Source: Streptococcus sp. 29896 | Lineage (GTDB): Bacteria > Bacillota > Bacilli > Lactobacillales > Streptococcaceae | Direction of reading: 5' to 3' | Assembly (NCBI RefSeq): GCF_032594915.1 | Contig: NZ_CP118733.1 | Coordinates: forward strand, 992,001 to 1,056,000 | DNA: 64,000 nucleotides | Shown: positions 16,160 through 26,100 of the stretch, piece after piece | How the letters are laid out: each line of letters begins with the position of its first letter | Position numbering within the stretch: position 1 is the stretch's first letter | The notes under the pieces: model-generated | Seen by the model: only the letters and a program-made list of their open reading frames with translations | Told to the model about the DNA's origin: nothing | Databases searched by the model: none | Position numbers and translations under genes: made by a program

Positions 16160-17464
16160 CTATTCGCAACCAATTCCGTCCCCATCTCGGTCCAGATGGG
16201 GCGCATAACCAGGATCACCGATTCGAACCGGCGCTGCTCCTGCATTTCGAGCAGCTGTACAGTTTTTATAATAAACACTTTGAGAAGGGGCTTGGGCAAA
16301 CTGTTGAATCTGGCTAGCTTGTTGACTTACTACTGCGGCTTGCTTAGCCTCCTCAGCAAGTCTAGCTTCTTCCTTTTTGCGGGCTTCTTCAGCAATTGCT
16401 TTTTCCGCAGAATAATAGCGAATTGTCACCTTGCTTTCTTTCTTAAATACCGTTTCGGTAGTGTCAGATTGGACTTGGCCATCTATCGTAATAGAAGATA
16501 GAGTATCGTGTCTGGAAATATCAGCTGTCTCTTCTTTTTCAAGTTGAATTTTTGTAAAACCAGCTTCTTCCAGTTGCTTTTTGACATCGGAACTTTTCGT
16601 AGCTGGTGCTATAGTTGGTAGTTTGGCAAAGCTTGATGAGTCAGAAAAACGTAGTTTCACCAGACTGTTATTTTTGAGAACCAGTTCTGTTTGGTTTTCG
16701 AAATCATAGTCAATACCATCTAAGGTAATAGAGAGAATTTGACCATTCTTTGAAAGATCCTTCTCTTCCACGCCTTCAAACTGAAGATTGTTGAATCCTG
16801 CATCTTTGAGAATTTTCTCAGCTTCCTTTTTTTGTTGTTTTAATTGCAGAGTTTTAGGAACAACTTTATTGTCTTCGCTGACATCATAATAGCGTATAAA
16901 GACAGGCAAAGAACTGGAATAAAAATAGTCTGAGTTATAGGTATAATTACCGATTGTAATGGATTCCACCACGTCAGTCTTTTCTTCATTTCCATTTTTT
17001 GGAAGTAAGATGGCTTCAAGCTCCAAATCTGTAAACCCTTCGTTTTTAAAAGTTCGTTCAATTTGCTGGACTTTTTTGTCAAATGAAATAGCTATTTCTT
17101 TGGCATCGCCTTTGGCGACATGGTAAAAAATGGTAATCGGAGTAGATTTAAAAACAGTCCCCTCTTGCCAGATGGTATCTTCACTAACAACCCTATCGAC
17201 AACTTCACTCTCAAAATATTGCCCGTATTCTAAATCTGGCATTTCTATTTTCTGAATGTTTGTGAAACCAGCATCTTCATACAGTTGAATAGCAGATTCA
17301 ATCTGTTGACCATAGACTAGGTCTCTCTTTGGCAATTCAGCAAAAAAGAAGGCATTTCCAGCCATAGCTGTGACAGCAACTGCTCCTATGCCTAGACCGG
17401 TTTTCTTATTGACTACTTTTTTCAACAAACTTTTTTTCTGAGTATATCTAAATTCCTGTTCCAT
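16160..17464 (-). CDS. Surface protein with repeated AGFxN/T domains and a C-terminal Excalibur domain
   Basis: The 434-residue protein has a basic N-terminus, a membrane segment (about 26-46) and four or five extracellular blocks built on a DAGFTNIQ/NEGFTDLE/EAGFTKIQ theme followed by a beta strand of the IRYY type, reminiscent of PASTA-like modules. A Glu/Ala-rich helical linker (KKEEARLAEEAKQAA) leads to a C-terminal Excalibur domain with the calcium-binding-like loop DRDGDGIGCE and NCTAARNAGAAPV. It is probably a cell-envelope protein facing the wall. No sorting signal is present; anchoring is by the N-terminal helix. Confidence 0.8.
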   Translation of the reverse strand: MEQEFRYTQKKSLLKKVVNKKTGLGIGAVAVTAMAGNAFFFAELPKRDLVYGQQIESAIQLYEDAGFTNIQKIEMPDLEYGQYFESEVVDRVVSEDTIWQEGTVFKSTPITIFYHVAKGDAKEIAISFDKKVQQIERTFKNEGFTDLELEAILLPKNGNEEKTDVVESITIGNYTYNSDYFYSSSLPVFIRYYDVSEDNKVVPKTLQLKQQKKEAEKILKDAGFNNLQFEGVEEKDLSKNGQILSITLDGIDYDFENQTELVLKNNSLVKLRFSDSSSFAKLPTIAPATKSSDVKKQLEEAGFTKIQLEKEETADISRHDTLSSITIDGQVQSDTTETVFKKESKVTIRYYSAEKAIAEEARKKEEARLAEEAKQAAVVSQQASQIQQFAQAPSQSVYYKNCTAARNAGAAPVRIGDPGYAPHLDRDGDGIGCE

Positions 17465-17580
17465 ATAACCACCTCTGTTACATTAATATTATAACTTAAA
17501 AAAGTCCTAGATGCTATCCTTTCTACCATTTTTTTGAATTCCATGTTATACTATGCTTATCTTATTCAAAGGAGTAACTT

Positions 17581-17763
17581 ATGCCATTTGTACGAATTGA
17601 TTTATTTGAAGGACGCACGGAAGAACAGAAAATTGCTCTGGCGCGTGAAGTGACCGAAGTTGTATCTCGTAATACCAACGCACCCAAAGAAGCAATCCAT
17701 GTTTTTATCAATGATATGCCTGAAGGAACCTACTACCCACAAGGCGAAATGAAACGAAAATAA
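17581..17763 (+). CDS. 4-oxalocrotonate tautomerase family protein
   Basis: This 60-residue protein starts [17 protein letters not shown]. Removal of Met leaves Pro1, the catalytic base of the family, and Arg residues near 11 and 39 positions are conserved in type. The family forms hexamers and isomerises enol/keto acids; the substrate in streptococci is not known. AAAGGAG precedes the ATG. Its terminator, just after the stop, is split by the insertion sequence that follows. Confidence 0.92.
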   Translation: MPFVRIDLFEGRTEEQKIALAREVTEVVSRNTNAPKEAIHVFINDMPEGTYYPQGEMKRK

Positions 17764-17764
17764 G

Positions 17765-17781
17765 AAAATCCAGAAAGAAAT
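17765..17781 (+). other. Left half of an interrupted terminator
   Basis: AAAATCCAGAAAGAAAT precedes the insertion sequence. With the right half (19222-19236) and one copy of the AAT duplication removed, it rebuilds a 12-base-pair stem AAAATCCAGAAA/TTTCTGGATTTT with a GAAA loop and T-run. Confidence 0.75.
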
Positions 17782-17837
17782 TGAACCGCACCCCAAAAGT
17801 TAGAATGAAAAAATCTAACTTATGGGGTGCTATTTTT

Positions 17838-18374
17838 ATGAAATTAAGTTATGAAGACAAAGTCCAAATTTATGAGTTACGTCAAAATGGTAACTCCCTC
17901 AATTCCTTGTCAAAACAGTTCGGTATTGCTCAATCTGGTATTAAATATATGATTCGATTGATTGAGAGATATGGCTTAAGTATTGTTAAAAAAGAGAACA
18001 ATAACTACTATTCCCCAGAATTAAAGCAAGAAATGATTGACAAAGTACTTCTTAATAAGCAGTCAGCTCTCTCCGTCTCACTTGATTATGCCTTGCCAAA
18101 TCGTGGAACCCTTTCAAACTGGATAGCACAATACAAGAAAAACGGGTATACTATTGTTGAGAAAACAAGAGGGAGGCCACCAAAAATGGGGCGTAAATCA
18201 AAGAAAACCTGGGAAGAGATGACGGAGTTGGAGAGACTTCAGGAGGAAAATGAACGCTTACGCACTGAGGTAGCTTACCTAAAAAAGTTGAGGGAGCTTC
18301 GTTTAAGGGACGAAGCCAGAGAGCAAGAAAGACTCAAACAGTTAGAGAGATGGTCGAAGAAGGATTCCGACTAG
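17838..18374 (+). CDS. IS3-family transposase OrfA (helix-turn-helix)
   Basis: From the ATG at 17838 this is 178 residues ([14 protein letters not shown]). It has two helix-turn-helix modules, [20 protein letters not shown] near 20-40 and a second near [19 protein letters not shown], then a leucine-zipper-like coiled coil ([19 protein letters not shown]). OrfA binds the terminal repeats and, fused to OrfB by frameshifting, forms the transposase. A longer upstream start would lie in the left end and is less likely. Confidence 0.85.
   Translation: MKLSYEDKVQIYELRQNGNSLNSLSKQFGIAQSGIKYMIRLIERYGLSIVKKENNNYYSPELKQEMIDKVLLNKQSALSVSLDYALPNRGTLSNWIAQYKKNGYTIVEKTRGRPPKMGRKSKKTWEEMTELERLQEENERLRTEVAYLKKLRELRLRDEAREQERLKQLERWSKKDSD
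18281..18316 (+). other. Programmed -1 frameshift signal
   Basis: The heptamer A AAA AAG (18281-18287) is in the orfA frame, and orfB is in the -1 frame, open from this point. Eight bases downstream GCTTCGT (18296-18302) and ACGAAGC (18310-18316) form a perfect seven-base-pair stem. This is the classical IS3 arrangement for making OrfAB. Confidence 0.8.
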
Positions 18375-19189
18375 ACATCCTTCTGACTATTTCCCAATTA
18401 GTTCCTTCTACCTATTACTATCACGTCAAACAAATGGACAAACCGGATAAAGACAAGGACTTAAAAGTTGAAATTCAAGCTATTTATGATGAACATAAGG
18501 GAAACTATGGTTACCGTCGCATTCACCTTGAGTTAAGAAATCGTGGATTTTCTATCAATCATAAGAAAGTACAACGGCTGATGAAAGAACTAGGCTTATC
18601 AGCTCGTATTCGCCGATGTAAGAAATACAAGTCTTACAAGGGGGATGTGGGCAAGAAAGCTCCTAATCTCATTGAGAGAGCCTTTGAAGGGACTAAGCCT
18701 TTTGAGAAGTGCTATACAGATGTGACGGAGTTCGCTCTGCCAAATTGTTCTGAAAAACTCTATCTGTCACCTGTTCTGGATGGCTATAATAGCGAAATTA
18801 TTGATTTTACCTTGTCCCGCTCACCTAATCTCATGCAAGTTAAGTCCATGCTTGAGAAGGCCTTTCCTGAGGAAACTTACCCAAATACCATTCTCCATAG
18901 TGACCAAGGTTGGCAATACCAACACGAAGCCTACCATCATTTTCTTGACAGTAAAGTTATACGTCCTTCCATGTCTCGCAAGGGAACTAGCACGGATAAT
19001 GGTATGATGGAGTCCTTCTTTGGCATATTGAAAACAGAAATGTTTTACGGATTTGAGAAGACTTTCAAGTCTCTCGATCAACTAGAGCAAGCTATCACTG
19101 ATTATATTTTTTACTACAACAATAAACGCATTAAAGCAAAACTAAAAGGACTTAGTCCTGTTCAGTACAGAACTAAATCCTTTCACTAA
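18350..19189 (+). CDS. IS3-family transposase OrfB (DDE integrase core)
   Basis: The 279 residues contain the HTH_21 segment ([16 protein letters not shown]) and the rve core: CYTDVTEF with the first Asp, [10 protein letters not shown] with the second Asp, and [22 protein letters not shown] (split here for length: [22 protein letters not shown]) with the Glu. It probably acts as the C-terminal part of the OrfAB fusion; the annotated ATG may be used rarely. It has no internal stop or frameshift. Confidence 0.92.
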   Translation: MVEEGFRLDILLTISQLVPSTYYYHVKQMDKPDKDKDLKVEIQAIYDEHKGNYGYRRIHLELRNRGFSINHKKVQRLMKELGLSARIRRCKKYKSYKGDVGKKAPNLIERAFEGTKPFEKCYTDVTEFALPNCSEKLYLSPVLDGYNSEIIDFTLSRSPNLMQVKSMLEKAFPEETYPNTILHSDQGWQYQHEAYHHFLDSKVIRPSMSRKGTSTDNGMMESFFGILKTEMFYGFEKTFKSLDQLEQAITDYIFYYNNKRIKAKLKGLSPVQYRTKSFH

Positions 19190-19221
19190 TATTTTTTATC
19201 TAACTTTTTGGGGTCAGTACA

Positions 19222-19236
19222 AATTTCTGGATTTTT
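19222..19236 (+). other. Right half of the interrupted terminator
   Basis: AATTTCTGGATTTTT follows the insertion sequence and completes the hairpin begun at 17765. The stop codon of the next minus-strand gene touches its end, so the lost terminator probably served both directions. Confidence 0.7.
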
Positions 19237-19606
19237 AGTTTGTTAAGATGGCATCCAGGTCGGATGGTAATTCAACGGTGTATTGATAAGGTTTCATCAA
19301 AAATGTTTTTTGATTTTTTTCATACAAATAATAAGTCTCTTCCTCCACTTCCAACACCAGCAGTCGGTCAGGATTACTTGGTTGATCTGTTGCACTGGCA
19401 TTATTGAAGAAATAGGGTTTGGTAGATTCCAACTGAAGCAAAAAGAGTTGGACATCTTTTCCAGATAGTTCCTTAACAAGCTGGTTATTTTCTGTCAAGA
19501 CAAGAGATTGGGAATTGGGTAGATCAACCGACCATTTGACTTGGCTAAAAATCAGCAGGGTTACAAGAATAATGATACATAAATAGAAAGTGAATGATTT
19601 TTTCAT
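19235..19606 (-). CDS. Small anchored hypothetical protein
   Basis: The ATG at 19604-19606 overlaps the stop of the MATE gene by four bases (ATGA), so translation is coupled; this gives 123 residues. One N-terminal membrane segment (residues 5-20) is followed by an outer domain of about 100 residues with LVLTENNQLVKELSGKDV and a tyrosine-rich strand ETYYLYEKNQ. There is no lipobox Cys. Family unknown. It is carried behind the MATE pump and has lost its terminator to the insertion sequence. Confidence 0.7.
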   Translation of the reverse strand: MKKSFTFYLCIIILVTLLIFSQVKWSVDLPNSQSLVLTENNQLVKELSGKDVQLFLLQLESTKPYFFNNASATDQPSNPDRLLVLEVEEETYYLYEKNQKTFLMKPYQYTVELPSDLDAILTN

Positions 19607-20946
19607 AAACCAGACTCCTTTTGAATCCATTTTAATCGTAAGCTAAGACTAATACCACAACAGAAAATACCGGTTATCAGACCAATCCAAAAAGCTTTTG
19701 GACCAAGTTTTAGCCAGGCATCCAGGAACCAAGCAAGGGGAAAGGTGATGGACCAGTAAGAGACCAATCCTAAAACGAAAGGAACGCTAGTATCCTTGTA
19801 GCCACGCAGGATTCCTTGGATAGGCGCTGTGAAGGCATCTGCTAATTGGAAAAAGAGGGCAAAAGTGAGGAAATTAGCCGTTAACTGGATAAAGGCCGCT
19901 TCTTGACCGTAGAGGCTGGCCACCCATTGACGATTGAAATACAAAAAGGACAGGGTTAAACAAGCGAATAATAAGGCAGTCAAACGTCCAATCCGAGTAT
20001 AGGAACGCACTGATTCACCATCACTTGCACCGATTTCATACGAAATGACAATCGGCAAGGTTATAGACACACTCAAAGGAAAGGCATAGAGCAAAGTCGC
20101 AAAATTCATGGCTGCCTGGTGAGCAGCAATGGTCAAAGATGCATAGTTTGACATGTAAAGGCCAACAACTGCAAAAATTGCGACTTCTGCAAAAACTTGT
20201 AAACCAATCGGTAAGCCAATGCGCAGGCCTTCTTTCATCCATTTTTTATGGATAGGCGTCCATTTCCACATCGAAAATGATTGAATGGTCGAGTGAAACT
20301 TGGTCACTAAGAGAATGATGATCAATAGGCACCAGTAAGCAAGACTTGTACCCAGACCAGCACCTGCTCCTCCGAGGGCTGGAAGCCCCATTTTCCCATA
20401 AATCAATAAATAGTTAAAGAGAGAATTCAAAGGCACCAATAGCAACATTAAGTACATGGACAGTTTTGTCAGGCCTATACTATCAAAAAAAGAGCGACAG
20501 ATACTGAACAACAGAAAGGGAGGCAGTCCAAATGCCATGTAAAAAAGATAGGTCTCTGCTACCTGTCTAACTGCTGTTTCTAGTTGCAGATTGGCTAAAA
20601 ACGGCCGAGCCAAAAAGAGAAGACAGGTTAAGAAGAAAATGGACAGCCCAATTCCGATATAAATAAAGGAATGAAAAATCGTCCGAACCTTTTCCTTATC
20701 TCCCTTACCCAATTCTTGACCAACCATAGGAATCAGGGCAGAGACAATTCCAGTTAAGAAGGAAAAAAGCGGATTCCAAAGACTGGTTGCCATAGAAACA
20801 CCAGCTAAATCGGTCGTGCTAAAACGGCCCGTCATCATGGTGTCTATAAATGAGGCAGAAAAATTTGCAAATTGATAGATTAAGATTGGAATAAAGAGTT
20901 TGAGAAAAAGTGCCCAACGCTCTCTAGTATTGCCAGTTTTATACAT
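19603..20946 (-). CDS. MATE-family multidrug/metabolite efflux protein
   Basis: A 447-residue protein with about 12 membrane segments in two homologous halves. Typical MATE blocks are visible: FIDTMMTGRFSTTDLAGVSMATS in the first helices (FIDTMMTGRF, STTDLAGVSMATS) and FPLSVSITLPIVISYEIGA after the midpoint. Such proteins export cationic drugs or metabolites with Na+ or H+ as driving ion; the substrate cannot be read. It is first in a two-gene unit with the small anchored protein. Confidence 0.93.
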   Translation of the reverse strand: MYKTGNTRERWALFLKLFIPILIYQFANFSASFIDTMMTGRFSTTDLAGVSMATSLWNPLFSFLTGIVSALIPMVGQELGKGDKEKVRTIFHSFIYIGIGLSIFFLTCLLFLARPFLANLQLETAVRQVAETYLFYMAFGLPPFLLFSICRSFFDSIGLTKLSMYLMLLLVPLNSLFNYLLIYGKMGLPALGGAGAGLGTSLAYWCLLIIILLVTKFHSTIQSFSMWKWTPIHKKWMKEGLRIGLPIGLQVFAEVAIFAVVGLYMSNYASLTIAAHQAAMNFATLLYAFPLSVSITLPIVISYEIGASDGESVRSYTRIGRLTALLFACLTLSFLYFNRQWVASLYGQEAAFIQLTANFLTFALFFQLADAFTAPIQGILRGYKDTSVPFVLGLVSYWSITFPLAWFLDAWLKLGPKAFWIGLITGIFCCGISLSLRLKWIQKESGL

Positions 20947-21003
20947 AATATCTCCTTATTTTTTCGTTTCTATTGTAACAATCCTAGAAAAAAGTGCAAA
21001 TCA

Positions 21004-21029
21004 AAGACGGACTCTTTGGGGTCCGTCTT
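21004..21029 (-). terminator. Terminator of guaC
   Basis: AAGACGGAC (21004-21012) pairs with GTCCGTCTT (21021-21029); the minus strand continues TTGATTTG, a modest T-run. Confidence 0.65.
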
Positions 21030-21037
21030 CACCTATA

Positions 21038-22021
21038 TTAAATAGAATCACCATTCCAGATTGAATTTTTTACGATGACATAGTCCACGTGTTTCAAGCT
21101 GGTAATATCACGACCACCTGCATAGGAAATAGAGGATTGCAAGTCCTGTTCCATTTCTACTAGAGTGTCTTTCAAGTGTCCCTTAGCTGGCAAGAGAATT
21201 TTCTTTCCTTCAACGTTTTTGTATGCACCTTTTTGATATTCAGATGCAGAACCGTAGTATTCCTTGAACTGTTTGCCATCCACTTCTACCGTTTTACCTG
21301 GACTCTCGATATGACCTGCAAAGAGCGAGCCAATCATGACCATGCTAGCACCGAAACGGATGGATTTGGCAATATCTCCGTGGGTACGAATACCGCCATC
21401 CGCAATAATTGGCTTACGAGCAGCTTTTGAACACCAACGAAGGGCAGCCAACTGCCAACCGCCAGTACCAAAACCAGTCTTGACCTTGGTAATACATACC
21501 TTACCAGGACCAATACCAACTTTTGTCGCATCCGCACCAGCATTTTCTAGTTCACGAACTGCTTCTGGAGTACCGACATTACCAGCAATGACAAATGTCT
21601 CAGGCAATTCTTTCTTGATATGCTTGATCATCTTAATGACACTATCAGCGTGCCCATGCGCAATATCAATGGTAATAAACTCAGGTGCGTCAGCTTTTAA
21701 ACTAGAAACAAAGTCGTACTCATAGTCTTTTACACCAACCGAAATGGAGGCAATCAAACCTTGCTCGTGCATGCGTTTGATAAATGGAATACGACCAGCT
21801 TCATCGAAACGATGCATGATATAGAAATACCCTTCTTTGGCAAGCATTTCTGCCACATCTTCATCAATAATAGTCTGCATATTAGCTGGAACAACTGGTA
21901 ATTTAAAGCTATATTTTCCAAGAGTGACAGATGTATCTGCCTCCGAACGGCTATTGATGATGCATTTATTAGGAATCAACTGGATATCTTCGTAGTCAAA
22001 AACAGGCGTTTCATTAAACAT
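21038..22021 (-). CDS. guaC: GMP reductase
   Basis: GuaC reduces GMP to IMP with NADPH, returning guanine to the adenine branch. The 327-residue protein is an IMPDH-like TIM barrel without CBS domains. It has the catalytic Cys in [15 protein letters not shown] near 173-180 and the GMP reductase hallmark [11 protein letters not shown]. The start [17 protein letters not shown] is typical. It has the best promoter of the window and a hairpin-bearing leader. It opposes guaA in purine balance. Confidence 0.96.
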   Translation of the reverse strand: MFNETPVFDYEDIQLIPNKCIINSRSEADTSVTLGKYSFKLPVVPANMQTIIDEDVAEMLAKEGYFYIMHRFDEAGRIPFIKRMHEQGLIASISVGVKDYEYDFVSSLKADAPEFITIDIAHGHADSVIKMIKHIKKELPETFVIAGNVGTPEAVRELENAGADATKVGIGPGKVCITKVKTGFGTGGWQLAALRWCSKAARKPIIADGGIRTHGDIAKSIRFGASMVMIGSLFAGHIESPGKTVEVDGKQFKEYYGSASEYQKGAYKNVEGKKILLPAKGHLKDTLVEMEQDLQSSISYAGGRDITSLKHVDYVIVKNSIWNGDSI

Positions 22022-22065
22022 GGTTTTCTCCTCAGTTCGTTTTTTAATGATTGTTTACATAAGAA

Positions 22066-22090
22066 AGGCATATTTGTTCGCCTTTCCTTA
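22066..22090 (-). other. Hairpin in the guaC leader
   Basis: GAAAGGC and GCCTTTC arms enclose ATATTTGTTC, within the transcribed leader and about 45 bases before the start codon. No T-run follows, so it is not a terminator by itself. It may affect mRNA stability. Confidence 0.4.
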
Positions 22091-22103
22091 ACCGACATCT
22101 AAA

Positions 22104-22132
22104 ATTATATCTCATTGTTTGTGTTTTGTCAA
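22104..22132 (-). promoter_or_regulatory. Consensus-like promoter of guaC
   Basis: On the minus strand TTGACA (22127-22132), a 17-base spacer, and TATAAT (22104-22109): perfect hexamers and spacing. Upstream, ACGAAT words at about 22168 and 22200 could belong to purine regulation but do not fit the PurBox well. Confidence 0.85.
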
Positions 22133-22287
22133 TATCAAAGAGTATTTACAATGTAATATTCGTTTTTATGAGAAATATTCAAATAGAACCCAACCAAACA
22201 TTCGTATAGTTTCGTTTTGATAGTATTTTTCTAGAAAAATTTAAAAAATGTTCTGATTTAGCTAGGTATTTCTTACAAGAAAACGAA

Positions 22288-22314
22288 AAAAATCTTCAGA
22301 AACTGAAGATTTTT
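22288..22314. terminator. Terminator downstream of nth
   Basis: AAAAATCTTCAG (22288-22299) pairs perfectly with CTGAAGATTTTT (22303-22314). The arms end at the nth stop, and A/T runs on both sides make it bidirectional. Confidence 0.8.
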
Positions 22315-22936
22315 AATCAAATTTATATAATTGTGGAAATTTATCACAGTCAGGATTTTTTGGATGGCAGACTTCTCGTCCAAAATAAATCATAGCCTGA
22401 TGGGCTGGGAGCCACAATTCTGGCGGCAAGACTTCCATGACCCGCTTCTCAGTTTCCAAAGGTGTCGCTGACTTTTTGACAATGTCGTGGTGTTTACAAA
22501 TGCGTCCCACATGGGTATCAACTGCGAAGGCAGGAATGCCAAATCCAACACTCAACACTACGTTAGCCGTTTTTCTACCAACTCCAGCCAAGGCTTCTAA
22601 TTCTTCACGAGTTTGAGGTACAATGCCATCATGTCGATCCAATAACTGCTGAGCGCATTCTTTCAAAAATTTGGCTTTATTACGATACAAGCCCAAACGA
22701 GAAATGTAGGGCTCGATGTCCTTTACTTCTGCTGCTGCCATAGCCTGGGGTGTTGGAAAAGCTGCAAATAAACCAGGTGTTGCCTTGTTAACGGCAGCAT
22801 CCGTTGTCTGAGCAGACAAGAGCACCGCACAGACCAATTCAAAATGATTGCGGAAATCCAAACTTGGTTGAGCATCAGGATAGAGGGCGATAATTTCTTC
22901 AATAACTTTTCTTGCACGTTTCTTTGATAATACCAT
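22313..22936 (-). CDS. nth: Endonuclease III (DNA glycosylase/AP lyase)
   Basis: Nth removes oxidised pyrimidines and nicks abasic sites. The 207-residue protein shows the helix-hairpin-helix LAGVGRKTANVVLSV near 110-124 with catalytic Lys near 117, and the GPD-type FAVDTHVGRI with catalytic Asp near 135. The C-terminus CHPKNPDCDKFPQLYKFD keeps only two Cys, whereas enterobacterial Nth has four ligating a 4Fe-4S cluster. I recall the same ending in pneumococcal Nth, so this is probably a lineage feature and not damage. Confidence 0.95.
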   Translation of the reverse strand: MVLSKKRARKVIEEIIALYPDAQPSLDFRNHFELVCAVLLSAQTTDAAVNKATPGLFAAFPTPQAMAAAEVKDIEPYISRLGLYRNKAKFLKECAQQLLDRHDGIVPQTREELEALAGVGRKTANVVLSVGFGIPAFAVDTHVGRICKHHDIVKKSATPLETEKRVMEVLPPELWLPAHQAMIYFGREVCHPKNPDCDKFPQLYKFD

Positions 22937-23050
22937 GTCATACTCTTTCTAGTTTTTTAATATTATATCATGAATTCCTAGTGAGAAAGTTCCCTAGTGT
23001 TTGTTTTTTCAATAGAATCTGCATGACTTGTTTTTTTCAAATCCTAGAAA

Positions 23051-23078
23051 AAACCTAGTCAGACTTGTGACTAGGTTT
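23051..23078 (-). terminator. Terminator of the surface protease gene
   Basis: AAACCTAGTCA (23051-23061) pairs with TGACTAGGTTT (23068-23078), with TTTTTTC following on the minus strand. Confidence 0.8.
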
Positions 23079-23119
23079 CTCCAAGGAAATATTCAATTTT
23101 CTCATTGACAAACTTGATT

Positions 23120-26100
23120 TTATTTCATTTCTTTTTTCTTTGCAAAGCTAAATCCGATGATGAACAATCCAGCAAGACCAAGCAGATTCCATGAGGTTGT
23201 CTGGGCTTGACCAGTCGTTGGCAATTGAGCTTTAGACTCACTTGGAAGAGCTGGATTCACTGCTACTTTCCCAGCCCTTGGAAGTACTGGTTTCTGAGGT
23301 ACAGAAGCTTGCTTCTTTTGGTTGTTTGGGAGAGGTTGTGGTTTAGTCTCAGGATTCACTGGCGGACTAGTTGGTGCATCAACTGGAGCTATTGGTTGTT
23401 TAGTCGTATTGGTCGTTTCGACATCTTCAGGTGGTGTCTGAACACCTGTCGTTGGTTTTGTTGGTGTTTCAACTGGTGCTTGATTGCCACTGTTGCTTGA
23501 ACTTGCAACACCATCCAAAGCATCCTGAGCCGCTTTAAGACTTGCAAGAGCTTGATCTACCGCACTTTGTGTCGCCGTCGCATCTGCTAAGACTGTTTGA
23601 GCAGCTTCAACAGCCTGATCATAAGCTGTTTTACGTAGGTCAGTAGCATTGAGATACTTGGCATCTGTTGCTTTCAAGACTGATGCTACTGCAACTAGAT
23701 TACGCAATGTTGCATAATCAGTTGCTTGACCGTCTAAAGTAGATTTTGCCTGATTCAAGTCAGCTAATGCTTGATCGACAATTGCTTGGGTTACGTTTTC
23801 ACTTGCTACTACCAATTGTGCAGCACGCAAGAGGGTATCATAGGCAACTTGTTTGGCTGGGTCTGCATTATAGTAAACAGCTTCTTTACGAACTTCATCA
23901 TAGCGAGTGATTTCTGCAACTAAGGCACTTGTGTCTGTTGCGAAACCATTTAGTGCAGTTTTAGCTGCCAAAAGATTTGCGAGCGCAGCATCTACTTCTG
24001 ACTGATTGTGTTTTGCAGCAACAACCGCTTGGGAATTTGCAAGGGCTGTGTCATATGCATCTTGTAAAGTAGTATCTGCATTGTAGTAAACCGCTGTTTT
24101 CTCGATGCCTTCTAGCAAGGCGATATTGGATAATAAGCCTGTTTTGTTGATCAAGGTCAATGTTTTTACATTGCGTTTGTTATCAAGGACAGTTACACTC
24201 AAGTCTTCCAAAAATTCATAGCCAGTTGGAAGATTTGCTGCCAGTGTGTAAGAGCCAACAGGGACAAATTTTCCAAAGTCTGTTGTAGAGTATTTTGCAT
24301 TTGGAAGTGCAATTAGTTGACCTGTTTCAGTTACCAAAGCAAGACTTGTTCCAGTTGGTAAGTTTTGGTCCACATCGACCAAAAGGCTAGCTTTTTCCAA
24401 CAAGGTAACATAGAAATTCACAGCCGCAGTGCTATTTTCTTCAGAAATTGTAACTGTTACGCTAGTTTCCCCTGCCACAGTTGACCATTCTGTATCATAA
24501 AGGAAGAGATCAAAGGTGTATGTACCAAATGGCAATTTCAGGATAGTATCATCACCTGCATAGCGAGGTAGTTCTGTCACAATTTTACCTGTTTCATCCT
24601 TGACAGAGTAAGAATAGGTAATTGGTGTTGGAGCATTGGTTGCTTGGTCTAGGAGGTTGACAGTGACCAATCCGAGATTGTTTCCAATGCTAATCAAATC
24701 CGCTACTTTTGCAGATACAAGGTTACCCGCAAAATCTTCAACGGTGTAGTAGAATTTGGAAATATCAGCCAAGTCAAGTGGCAAGGTAAAGGTGCCATCT
24801 GCGTTTTGGGCAACAAACACCTTGTTGTCTTTGACAACAACCTGACCATTTTCGTCCAGATCAATAGCCATTGTTAAACCAGCATCATTGGTTGAAAGGT
24901 AGAAAACTTGCTCTCTAAAAATGCCAGACAGACCATTTTCAACTGCTTGACGTGGATCAAACACTTGACTTGTTTCATCGTATGTTGCAGTTGTAATTAC
25001 TGGCGCCTGACGGTCAATGATGACATCAAATGCCATTGTTTGAACATCTGCACCTGGAACTTCTGAATAGTAGGTTAAAACGTACTGATAGCGTCCGTCC
25101 TCTAAATCATTCCCCTCTTGGTCTGTTCCAGCCCACTCTGTCGGATAGACAATCGTTGATTTTGGATTCTTTGGATCCCCACTAAAGTAGTTTTTCTCTC
25201 CATAGTCAGGTTCACTTGTCCAAAGAGGTGTTTTACGTTCCGTATCATCCGCAGCATAAACAGAAGCTACTAATTCCGTATAGTTTCGAAGAAAGACCCC
25301 TTTAAAGGCCAAGGAATCCTGGTTATTATCTCCGTTTGGAGAAATTGCCAAATGCGGTTTCCCGTTTTCATCTAACTCAAGAACAAAATAGCCAGCTTCA
25401 TTCTTAAAGGTTCCAAGTGTCTTAATGGCAAGATCTGTACGTTCATCGGTTGAATAAATCAGTTCTGAACTACTTGTGACAAGACCTGTATAATGATGAG
25501 TGCTATCAACTGTCAATGGCTCTTCAGCAACTGGCTCAAAATAGAAACCACCTTTTCCATCTGCGATGAGGTTATAGATTGGTTCTTCAAGTACAGGAAG
25601 GTTTTGGAAAGCTCCTTTAAAGCCGACATAAGGGATGCTGACAACATCGACGCCATCAACTTGATCTGTGAAACGAACAAAGCCTTCTAGGTAGTAACCA
25701 TTTGGCATTAATTGAGACAATTCTTGTGCAAAGGCACTAGCGTCTAAGGAAATAGTGACAGTAGTTGAACTGTTTGCTTTTACTGTAACAGTCTGGCCTG
25801 CAGTCCTTTCCAGCAATCGCGGTGTCAAACTATAGGAACCATCTGCTACCGTATCTGTGTTCAAATCCGTTACATAGGTAAAGCTCTTATCTTGGTCTGT
25901 GATATTGTGCAAGGTCACTTCAAAACTGAAACGATCTGCTACATTTCCAAGCGTAATACTGCTGTAGCCGTCAGCCCCTGTCAAATAGACACCATTCGAA
26001 ATGGCTGCGGCCGTATCAAGAATACCTGCACCTTGCTGTCTTGGAGAAGTGTAGGCTTGAGTCTCAGTGTTGAAATGTGCTTTAGCAGTAGACATAAGCA

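Larger units (their letters stand above)
17782..19221 (+). mobile_element. IS3-family insertion sequence, IS861/IS150-like, 1440 bp
   Basis: Imperfect terminal inverted repeats begin TGAACCGCACCCCAAAAG on the left and TGTACTGACCCCAAAAAG on the right (reverse strand), continuing to GTTAGA. A 3-base duplication AAT flanks them (17779-17781 and 19222-19224). It carries overlapping orfA and orfB with a frameshift signal. Length and proteins resemble IS861 of S. agalactiae as I recall it; the exact name needs a database search. Both ORFs are intact, so it may be active. Confidence 0.88.

Noticed and set aside
16099-16299. Extended 141-residue version of the small two-helix membrane protein
   Set aside because: The added part overlaps the Excalibur gene in another frame and lacks a ribosome site; the internal ATG with GGAGGG is better.
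22022-22110. Purine riboswitch in the guaC leader
   Set aside because: Only one simple hairpin is present; the conserved three-way junction bases of the purine aptamer are not seen.
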